Assembly (NCBI GenBank): GCA_035538735.1
Contig: DATLJU010000189.1
Span: forward strand, 1-8,513
Length of the DNA: 8,513 nt
Reading direction: 5' to 3'
DNA from: Anaeromyxobacter_A sp035538735
GTDB lineage: Bacteria; Myxococcota; Myxococcia; Myxococcales; Anaeromyxobacteraceae
Shown piece by piece: positions 1 through 5,095 of the stretch. The notes beneath the pieces were generated by a model. That model was given only the letters and a program-made list of their open reading frames with translations. It was not told the DNA's origin and ran no database searches. The translations under genes were made by a program, and so were the position numbers. Numbering within the stretch: the first letter of the stretch is position 1; every line of letters starts with the position of its first letter.

Positions 1-333
1 GCCGGCCTGGCCTGGGTGGTGAAGCTCGACAAGGGCGAGTTCGTCGGGCGCGAGGCGCTCGTGCGCCAGCGCGAGCAGGGGCTCGCGAAGAAGCTCGTCG
101 GGTTCACCCTCGTCGACGCCGGCATCCCGCGGCACGGCTACGCCGTGCAGCAGGACGGCCGGAAGGTGGGCGAGGTGACGAGCGGGACGAAGAGCCCCTC
201 TCTCGGCACGTCGATCGGCCTCGCGTACGTGCCGACGGCGCTCGCCGCCGAGGGTTCGACGTTCGCGGTCGAAATCCGCGGCCGGCCGGCGGCCGCGCGG
301 GTGGTGAAGACGCCGTTCTACGTTCGCAAGTGA
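1..333 (+). CDS. gcvT: Glycine cleavage system T-protein (aminomethyltransferase), C-terminal part
   Basis: This is the 3' end of a gene whose start lies left of the window. The frame is open from base 1 and ends at TGA 331-333, giving 110 visible residues. T-protein takes the aminomethyl group from the lipoyl arm of H-protein, transfers its methylene to tetrahydrofolate and releases ammonia in the cytoplasm. The visible part is the C-terminal barrel region of the family: a VVKLDKGEFVGREAL segment, then KLVGF, GIPRHGY, VGEVTSGTKSPSLG, IGLAYVP, and a final strand ending in PFYVRK, all in the usual order and spacing. The natural C-terminus is present. The folate-binding N-terminal domains cannot be judged. 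It is followed after 11 nt by gcvH, so it heads the visible operon. A GTG at 16 is only an internal valine codon and not the start. Confidence 0.96.
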   Translation, partial: AGLAWVVKLDKGEFVGREALVRQREQGLAKKLVGFTLVDAGIPRHGYAVQQDGRKVGEVTSGTKSPSLGTSIGLAYVPTALAAEGSTFAVEIRGRPAAARVVKTPFYVRK

Positions 334-337
334 GGAG
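333..337 (+). promoter_or_regulatory. Ribosome binding site of gcvH
   Basis: AGGAG lies 7 nt before ATG 345 and overlaps the last base of the gcvT stop codon. It decides the start. A GTG at 330 in the same frame overlaps the gcvT stop as GTGA, but it has no such site at the right distance and would add five residues not typical of H-proteins. Confidence 0.75.
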
Positions 338-344
338 CGGAGCC

Positions 345-731
345 ATGGATATTCCCGAGGACCTCAAGTACACGCGCGAGCACGAGTGGGCCCGCAAGAA
401 GGGCACCCGCATCGTCGTGGGCGTCACCGACTTCGCCCAGGACCAGCTGGGCGACGTCGTGTACGTGGAGCTCCCCGACGTCGGCGACCCCGTGAAGAAG
501 GGCGAGTCCTTCGGCGTGGTCGAGTCGACGAAGGCGGTCTCCGAGCTGTTCGCCCCGGTGAGCGGCAAGGTCGTGGAGGTGAACGACCCCCTCTCCGACG
601 CGCCGGAGACCATCAACGAGGATCCGTACGAGGAGGGCTGGATGATCGCCATCGAGCCCGCCGATCCCAAGGAAGTCGACGCGCTCATGGACGCGAAGGC
701 GTACCGGGCGTTCGTCGAGGAGCAGGAGTAA
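345..731 (+). CDS. gcvH: Glycine cleavage system H-protein (lipoyl carrier)
   Basis: This 128-residue protein has the usual H-protein length. It carries the aminomethyl intermediate on a lipoyl-lysine and shuttles between the P-, T- and L-proteins in the cytoplasm. The N-terminus MDIPEDLKYTREHEW is a typical H-protein opening, followed by GVTDFAQDQLGDVVYVELP. The lipoyl-attachment hairpin reads GVVESTKAVSELFAPVSG, and the modified lysine is Lys63 (codon 531-533). NDPLSDAPETINEDPYEEGWM near the C-terminus is also family-typical. The start at ATG 345 is chosen over the in-frame GTG 330 because of the AGGAG site and the family N-terminus. It is 11 nt after gcvT and 13 nt before gcvPA, so the genes are almost certainly cotranscribed. 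No lipoate ligase or lipoyl synthase gene is visible nearby. Confidence 0.97.
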   Translation: MDIPEDLKYTREHEWARKKGTRIVVGVTDFAQDQLGDVVYVELPDVGDPVKKGESFGVVESTKAVSELFAPVSGKVVEVNDPLSDAPETINEDPYEEGWMIAIEPADPKEVDALMDAKAYRAFVEEQE

Positions 732-733
732 CC

Positions 734-738
734 GGAGG
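734..738 (+). promoter_or_regulatory. Ribosome binding site of gcvPA
   Basis: GGAGG (within GGAGGAG, 734-740) is 6 nt upstream of TTG 745. It supports the rare TTG start. No other start codon with a good site lies nearby in this frame. Confidence 0.7.
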
Positions 739-744
739 AGCCCC

Positions 745-2082
745 TTGCGCTACCACCCGCACACGCCCGAGGACGTCCGGGCGATGCTCGACGCCGTCGG
801 GGCGAAGAGCCTGGACGATCTCTTCCGCTCGATCCCCGCCCCCCTCCGGCTCCAGCGGCCGGTGGACGTGCCCCCGGCGCTCGACGAGATCTCGCTCTTC
901 GCCGAGTTCCACCGGATGGCGGGGCGGAACGAGGTGTCCCACCCGCCCTTCGCGGGCGCGGGGTGCTACCCGCACCACGTCCCCCCCGCGGTGGACCAGC
1001 TCCTGCTGCGCGGCGAGTTCTTCACCGCCTACACGCCGTACCAGCCGGAGGTCTCGCAGGGCACGCTCCAGGCCCTCTTCGAGTGGCAGACGTACGTGTG
1101 CCTCCTCACCGGCATGGAAGTGGCGAACGCCTCGATGTACGACGGGGCCTCCGCCACCGCGGAGGCGGCGCTCATGGCGACGCGCCTGACCGGCCGGAGG
1201 AAGATCGCCGTCTCCGACGCCGTCCACCCCGAGTACCGGCGCGTGCTCGCCACCTACCTCGCGTCGACCGGCGACGAGCTGGTGCTAATCCCGCACGCCG
1301 ACGACGGCCGCACGGACCTCGCCGCCCTCGGCCGGGCGGTGGACGCCTCCACGGCGGCGGTCATCCTCGGCTACCCCAACTTCTTCGGCGTGGTCGAGGA
1401 CGTGGCCCAGACGGCGGCGCTGGCGAAGCAAGCCGGCGCGCTCACGGTCACGGTCACCACCGAGGCCGTGGCGCTCGGGCTCCTGCGCGGGCCGGGAGAG
1501 CTCGGCGCCGACGTGGCGGTCGGCACGTTCCAGAGCTTCGGCAACCCGCTCCAGTTCGGCGGGCCCGCGCCCGGGTTCTTCGCCACCCGCGAGGCGAACA
1601 TCCGGCAGATGCCGGGCCGGGTCTGCGGCGCGACCGTCGACAAGGAGGGGCGCCGCGGGTTCGTGCTCACCCTCTCGACGCGCGAGCAGCACATCCGGCG
1701 CGAGAAGGCGACGTCCAACATCTGCACCAACGCCGGCCTCTGCGCGCTCGCCTCGACCATCCACCTGGCGCTCCTCGGCCGCCGGGGGCTCGCCGACCTC
1801 GCCCGCCTCAACTTCGACCGCGCGCGCCACCTGCGCGCCGCCATGCAGCGGGCCGGCTTCGCGCCCGTGTTCTCGGCCCCCGCCTTCAACGAGATGGCGT
1901 TCGAGGTGGGCGACCCCGAGGCGGTCGTGGCGCGGCTTGCGAAGAAGGGCCTCGCGGCGGGCGTCCCGCTCGCCCGCTGGTACGGCGCGGATCCGAAGCT
2001 GAAGGGCGCACTCCTGTGCGTCGCCACCGAGCTGCACTCCCCGGAGCTCATCGAGCTCTTCGCGCGCGAGGTGAGGGGCTGA
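745..2082 (+). CDS. gcvPA: Glycine dehydrogenase (decarboxylating) subunit 1, P-protein N-terminal half
   Basis: The protein has 445 residues, the normal length for subunit 1 of the two-subunit P-protein (EC 1.4.4.2). With GcvPB it forms the enzyme that decarboxylates glycine and loads the aminomethyl group onto lipoylated H-protein. Family blocks appear in order: YHPHTPEDVRAML at the N-terminus, FAGAGCYPHHVP (69-80), FFTAYTPYQPEVSQGTLQ (92-109), EWQT, NASMYDGASA (128-137), a GYPNFFGVVED segment near 209-219, SFGNPLQFGGPAPGFFA (264-280) and REQHIRREKATSNICTN (313-329). It has a type I aminotransferase fold but, as in all subunit 1 proteins, lacks the PLP lysine, which GcvPB supplies. The TTG start is supported by a GGAGG site. 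Its stop codon TGA overlaps an ATG (TGATG at 2080-2084) that opens a 15-codon frame leading to gcvPB. Confidence 0.96.
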   Translation: MRYHPHTPEDVRAMLDAVGAKSLDDLFRSIPAPLRLQRPVDVPPALDEISLFAEFHRMAGRNEVSHPPFAGAGCYPHHVPPAVDQLLLRGEFFTAYTPYQPEVSQGTLQALFEWQTYVCLLTGMEVANASMYDGASATAEAALMATRLTGRRKIAVSDAVHPEYRRVLATYLASTGDELVLIPHADDGRTDLAALGRAVDASTAAVILGYPNFFGVVEDVAQTAALAKQAGALTVTVTTEAVALGLLRGPGELGADVAVGTFQSFGNPLQFGGPAPGFFATREANIRQMPGRVCGATVDKEGRRGFVLTLSTREQHIRREKATSNICTNAGLCALASTIHLALLGRRGLADLARLNFDRARHLRAAMQRAGFAPVFSAPAFNEMAFEVGDPEAVVARLAKKGLAAGVPLARWYGADPKLKGALLCVATELHSPELIELFAREVRG

Positions 2083-2129
2083 TGGCCGCCACGTTCGAGA
2101 CCGCTCGGCGCACCGTGGAGAACCGATGA
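2082..2129 (+). other. Possible 15-codon coupling ORF between gcvPA and gcvPB
   Basis: An ATG at 2082 overlaps the gcvPA stop (TGATG). It opens a frame of 15 codons (MAATFETARRTVENR) whose TGA, 2127-2129, overlaps the gcvPB start as ATGA (2126-2129). GAGGTG at 2068-2073 and AGGGG at 2074-2078 could serve as ribosome binding sites. What is seen is the exact end-to-end overlap on both sides. A role in passing ribosomes from gcvPA to gcvPB is inference. It may simply be chance in a GC-rich 43-nt gap. I recognise no peptide family. Confidence 0.3.
2117..2120 (+). promoter_or_regulatory. Ribosome binding site of gcvPB
   Basis: GGAG is 5 nt upstream of ATG 2126 and supports that start over the in-frame ATG at 2156, which has only weak purine-rich sequence before it. 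Confidence 0.55.
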
Positions 2130-3700
2130 GCAACCCGACCGGATGGAAGCCGAGCATGGAGCAGGCGGCGGGGGCGCAGGCCGGTCCCCGGCCGGACGTC
2201 GGCGCCGGGGGCGCGACGCGCGGAATCGCCTACGAGGAGAAGCTGCTCTTCGAGCGCGGCTCGGCCGGCGAGCGCTGCGGCGTGTCGCTGCCTCGCCCGA
2301 GCGGCGACTTCGACCCGGCACGTGAGCTCCCGGCGGAGCTGCTGCGCGGCGAGATCGGCGAGCTGCCTGCCGTCTCCGAGCTGGAGGTGGTGCGCCACTT
2401 CACCCGGCTCAGCGCGTGGAACCACGGCATCGACACCGGCTTCTACCCGCTCGGCTCGTGCACCATGAAGTACAACCCGAAGTCCTCGGAGGCCCTCGCG
2501 CGGCTCCCCGGCTTCGCGAACGCGCACCCGCTCCTCCCCGAGGAGATGGCGCAGGGCTCGCTCGCGCTCATGTACGAGCTCGAGCGGGCGCTCACCGAGA
2601 TCTCCGGCTTCGCCGCGACCACGCTCGCCCCCGCCGCTGGCGCCCAGGGCGAGCTCGCCGGCGTGATGATGATCCGCGCCTGGCACGTCGCGCGCGGCAA
2701 CGCGCGGCGCAAGGTGCTCATCCCCGACACCGCGCACGGGACGAACCCCGCCACGAGCGCGCTCAACGGCTACGAGGTGGTGCAGCTGGCGAGCGGCCCC
2801 GACGGCCGGCTCCATCCCGAGACGGTGCGGGCGGCGATGGGCGAGGACGTCGCGGCCATCATGATCACGAACCCCAACACGCTCGGCGTCTTCGAGTCGC
2901 ACATCGCCGAAATCGCGGAGATCGTGCACGCCAAGGGTGGCCTGGTGTACGGCGACGGCGCCAACCTCAACGCGCTGCTCGGGGTGGCGCGGCCCGGCGA
3001 CATGGGCTTCGACGTGATGCAGTTCAACCTGCACAAGACCTTCGCGACGCCGCACGGCGGCGGCGGTCCGGGCTCCGGTCCGGTCGCCGTCTCGGAGGAG
3101 CTCGTCCCCTTCCTCCCGTTGCCCATCGTGGTGAAGGAAGGCGCGGGCTACCGGCTGGTGACGGACCCCGCCGAGCGCCCGCAGAGCATCGGCCGGGTCC
3201 GCGAGTTCCACGGCAACTTCGGCATGTTCGTGCGGGCGCTGGCGCTCATCCGCGAGTACGGCCCGGAGGGCCTCGCCGCCACCGGACGGCTCGCCGTGCT
3301 GAACGCGAACTACGTCCGGGCGAAGCTGAAGGACGTGTACGATCTGCCGTACGAGACCGACTCGCTGCACGAGGTGGTCTTCACCGACAAGAACCTCAAG
3401 CCGACCGGCGTCACCACGATGGACGTCGCCAAGCGGCTCATCGACCACGGGTTCCACCCGCCGACGGTCTACTTCCCGCTGGTCGTGCACGGCGCGCTCA
3501 TGATCGAGCCCACCGAGACGGAGACGAAAGAGACGCTCGACCGCTTCATCGAGGGCATGCGCCAGGTCGCGGAGCAGGCCAGGCGCGATCCCGAGGGCGT
3601 CAAGGCGGCGCCCCGGAATCCGGTGAGAGCGCGCCTCGACGAGACGCGCGCCGCTCGCAAGCCGGTCCTGCGCTGGCGGCCGGGGATGCAGGTCGGATAG
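2126..3700 (+). CDS. gcvPB: Glycine dehydrogenase (decarboxylating) subunit 2, PLP-binding P-protein half
   Basis: This 524-residue protein is the catalytic PLP-carrying half of the split P-protein and partner of GcvPA. Family blocks run in order: LPEVSEL-like PAVSELEVVRHFTRLS, NHGIDTGFYPLGSCTMKYNP (100-118), LAPAAGAQGE (167-176), DTAHGTNPA (201-209), ITNPNTLGVFE (247-257), VYGDGANLNA (274-283), NLHKTFATPHGGGGPGSGP (301-319), FHGNFG, and near the end HPPTVYFPL and IEPTETETKETLDRF. Lys304 (codon 3035-3037) in HKT is the Schiff-base lysine, and Asp277 in GDGAN is expected to contact the PLP ring nitrogen. The C-terminus RLDETRAARKPVLRW is also typical. It is about 35 residues longer than Bacillus or Thermus homologues as I remember them. 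The extra part is an alanine/glycine-rich N-terminal tail before LLFERGS. It is the last gene of the operon, and 35 nt separate it from the convergent gene. Confidence 0.97.
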   Translation: MSNPTGWKPSMEQAAGAQAGPRPDVGAGGATRGIAYEEKLLFERGSAGERCGVSLPRPSGDFDPARELPAELLRGEIGELPAVSELEVVRHFTRLSAWNHGIDTGFYPLGSCTMKYNPKSSEALARLPGFANAHPLLPEEMAQGSLALMYELERALTEISGFAATTLAPAAGAQGELAGVMMIRAWHVARGNARRKVLIPDTAHGTNPATSALNGYEVVQLASGPDGRLHPETVRAAMGEDVAAIMITNPNTLGVFESHIAEIAEIVHAKGGLVYGDGANLNALLGVARPGDMGFDVMQFNLHKTFATPHGGGGPGSGPVAVSEELVPFLPLPIVVKEGAGYRLVTDPAERPQSIGRVREFHGNFGMFVRALALIREYGPEGLAATGRLAVLNANYVRAKLKDVYDLPYETDSLHEVVFTDKNLKPTGVTTMDVAKRLIDHGFHPPTVYFPLVVHGALMIEPTETETKETLDRFIEGMRQVAEQARRDPEGVKAAPRNPVRARLDETRAARKPVLRWRPGMQVG

Positions 3701-3720
3701 CGATCGGGACGCCGGCGAGC

Positions 3721-3751
3721 GCGGCGGCCGCCAGCCTAGGGCGGCGCCGCC
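3721..3751. terminator. Weak candidate bidirectional terminator between convergent genes
   Basis: The 35-nt gap between gcvPB and the convergent TonB-like gene carries GGCGGCCGCC (3723-3732). A second perfect palindrome, GGCGGCGCCGCC (3740-3751), overlaps the end of the TonB-like gene. GGCGGC 3723-3728 can also pair with GCCGCC 3746-3751. There is no T-run on either strand, so this is not a classical intrinsic terminator. Such GC-rich palindromes also arise by chance at this composition. Confidence 0.25.
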
Positions 3752-4980
3752 CCCCGGAAGATGTGCAGGCCCGAGCCGACCTCGAGGTAGAAGCCGAAGA
3801 CGAACGGGATCTCGCCGCGGTCGTTGGCGAGGCCGCGCGGCGGGTTGACGAACGGCTGCGCCTTTCGGAACGCGTCGAGCGCGGTCGCGTCGAGGAAGTC
3901 CACCCCGCTCGAGCGCTGGACCTGGACGTCCTTGAGAGCGCCGGCGGCGTCGAGCGTCACCGAAACCACCGTGACGCGATCCTTGTAGGCGAACCGCTCG
4001 CCGGTCGGATCACGCGAGCGGAGGCTGTCGGTGGGCCGCCACTGCATGGCCACCGCCTGCTTGATGCGGTTGAAGTAGCTCGCGTACTTCCACTCGCGCG
4101 TGTTGAGGTACGTGCCCTCCCCCTCCTCGACGCCTTCGAGCTTGTCGGGGGCGGGTCCTCCGGAGAGGTGGTCGTAGTTGCTGGCGCTCGGCCGGAGCTG
4201 CAGCGGCGCGCCCTTGCCCGCGCCTTCGCCTGGCCCCTCGTTCCCGCGACCGGCCTCCCCGGCGTTCGACTGCGCGCCGGGCGGCGAGAACGGCGTGTTC
4301 TGTCCATGGGACGGCAGTCGCGGGTCGTGGAGCTGGAGATCGCCGCGCGGGTCGAGGCGCAGCGCCAGGCGCTGGTGGCCTGGCAGATCGGGCACGCTCG
4401 GGCGGCCGCCGGCCGGCTTCCCAGCGCCGGGCGGCGTCGCGGCGTGCGACCCGGCGCGTCCGCCACCGGCCTCGTTGCGCGCCTGCTGCCGAACCTCCGG
4501 CGGCGGAGGCTGGCTCGGATTCGGCTGCGACGGCTTGGGGAGCGTGTTCTGGTAGCCCGCCGCGGCGTGGCGAGACCGCGTCTCCTTCTCGACGGTGCTG
4601 TCGTGCTCCGAGACGAACCGGCTGTCCTTGGGCGGCGTGGTGTTCTTCGAGGGCGCCACGTCGACCACCTGCCCCGGCGCGGAGCGCGGGGGCGGCGGAG
4701 GGGGTGCGGGGACGACGGCGAGCGCTGGCGGGGCGGGGCGCGATGCGGACGGCCCGCTCGTCGAGCGCCGGTTCGCCTCCCACTGGGCCGAGGAGAGCGG
4801 GGCCAGCTCGACCGCCCGCTGAGGTCCCGCCGTGCGAGTGGGCACCATGACGCTCGAGGTTCGGACGAGCAGCAGCCCTACCGCGTTGGCGAGCAGGGAA
4901 ACGAGCACCGCCGCGAGGACGCGGAAGCCGGGGCGCTGGCGCCGGGGGCGCCGGCGGAGACTTGGACCGAGGTAGCTCAA
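3736..4980 (-). CDS. TonB/TolA-family periplasmic energy-transducer-like protein
   Basis: The protein has 414 residues. An arginine-rich cytoplasmic start (residues 9-20) precedes one membrane segment (about 20-40), giving N-in, C-periplasmic topology. A long extended region follows, with proline runs (82-98 and 148-162) and a glycine-rich stretch (170-260). The C-terminal domain (about 290-404) has SYFNRIKQAV-AMQW (301-314), then VTVVSVTLDAAGALKDVQV, SSGVDFLDATALDAFRKAQPF (358-377), and FVFGFYLEV. This is the strand-helix-strand pattern of TonB_C and TolA ends, which touch outer-membrane transporters or Tol partners. A charged box near 105-138 (VVDVAPSKN to EKETRSR) looks conserved rather than random spacer. 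No exbB, exbD, tolQ, tolR or receptor gene is visible, so the partner is unknown. The start is TTG with GGAAGGA upstream. Specific TonB function is not proven, and a TolA-like or myxobacterial motility/envelope role is possible. Confidence 0.82.
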   Translation of the reverse strand: MSYLGPSLRRRPRRQRPGFRVLAAVLVSLLANAVGLLLVRTSSVMVPTRTAGPQRAVELAPLSSAQWEANRRSTSGPSASRPAPPALAVVPAPPPPPPRSAPGQVVDVAPSKNTTPPKDSRFVSEHDSTVEKETRSRHAAAGYQNTLPKPSQPNPSQPPPPEVRQQARNEAGGGRAGSHAATPPGAGKPAGGRPSVPDLPGHQRLALRLDPRGDLQLHDPRLPSHGQNTPFSPPGAQSNAGEAGRGNEGPGEGAGKGAPLQLRPSASNYDHLSGGPAPDKLEGVEEGEGTYLNTREWKYASYFNRIKQAVAMQWRPTDSLRSRDPTGERFAYKDRVTVVSVTLDAAGALKDVQVQRSSGVDFLDATALDAFRKAQPFVNPPRGLANDRGEIPFVFGFYLEVGSGLHIFRGAAPP

Positions 4981-4983
4981 GGT

Positions 4984-4990
4984 TCCTTCC
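4984..4990 (-). promoter_or_regulatory. Ribosome binding site of the TonB-like gene
   Basis: Read on the minus strand, GGAAGGA ends 3 nt before the TTG start at 4980-4978. It supports a TTG start. An ATG at 4994-4992 (minus strand) is in another frame and stops after five codons. Confidence 0.6.
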
Positions 4991-4992
4991 GC

Positions 4993-4998
4993 ATTCTA
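4993..4998 (-). promoter_or_regulatory. Weak -10-like sequence for the TonB-like gene
   Basis: On the minus strand TAGAAT matches TATAAT at five of six positions and stands out in this GC-rich DNA. No good -35 lies 16-18 nt upstream. A transcript from here would start near 4986, inside the ribosome binding site, so it probably cannot be the main promoter as drawn. Confidence 0.15.
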
Positions 4999-5027
4999 AC
5001 GCATGGACCCCTCCCGGCCTGCCCGCG

Positions 5028-5061
5028 CGGCGGGTGCAACGGCCCGCCGGGGCCGCCGTTG
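5028..5061. promoter_or_regulatory. Two overlapping inverted repeats in the divergent intergenic region (operator candidate)
   Basis: Two pairs of arms share sequence and cannot both form. One is CGGCGGG 5028-5034 with CCCGCCG 5043-5049 (7 bp, 8-nt loop). The other is CAACGGC 5037-5043 with GCCGTTG 5055-5061 (7 bp, 11-nt loop). The second pair runs into the TTGACC hexamer at 5059-5064. They lie midway between the divergent TonB-like and transglycosylase genes, where a shared operator would be expected. Function is inference. Confidence 0.35.
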
Positions 5062-5090
5062 ACCCCCCGTTCGGCTAGGGCCAGGATACG
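5059..5090 (+). promoter_or_regulatory. Candidate promoter of the transglycosylase gene
   Basis: TTGACC (5059-5064) matches the -35 consensus at five of six positions. Downstream, GATACG (5085-5090) is the best -10-like stretch, but it is a poor match and its spacing of 20 nt is long. If used, transcription would start at or near the TTG start codon at 5096, giving a leaderless or nearly leaderless message. The -35-like hexamer may be real with a different -10. Confidence 0.25.
5083..5086 (+). promoter_or_regulatory. Weak ribosome binding site of the transglycosylase gene
   Basis: AGGA stands 9 nt before TTG 5096. An in-frame TGA at 5060-5062 excludes any start further upstream, and no ATG or GTG lies between it and 5096. 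The next methionine-type codons fall inside or after the membrane segment, so TTG 5096 is the best start. Confidence 0.45.
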
Positions 5091-5095
5091 CGGCC

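Noticed and set aside
1..333. Glycine riboswitch upstream of the glycine cleavage genes
   Set aside because: Such an element would precede the start of gcvT, which is outside the window, and nothing like it lies in the short gaps within the operon.
330..344. GTG 330 as gcvH start overlapping the gcvT stop
   Set aside because: ATG 345 has the better-placed AGGAG and gives the normal H-protein N-terminus.
1443..1458. Short tandem repeat of CGGTCA
   Set aside because: It encodes alternating Thr and Val in a beta strand of gcvPA. It is too short to be more than codon repetition.
2048..3490. A 480-codon minus-strand frame opposite gcvPB
   Set aside because: GcvPB is unmistakable on the other strand, and the antisense translation is His/Arg/Val/Gly-rich without motifs.
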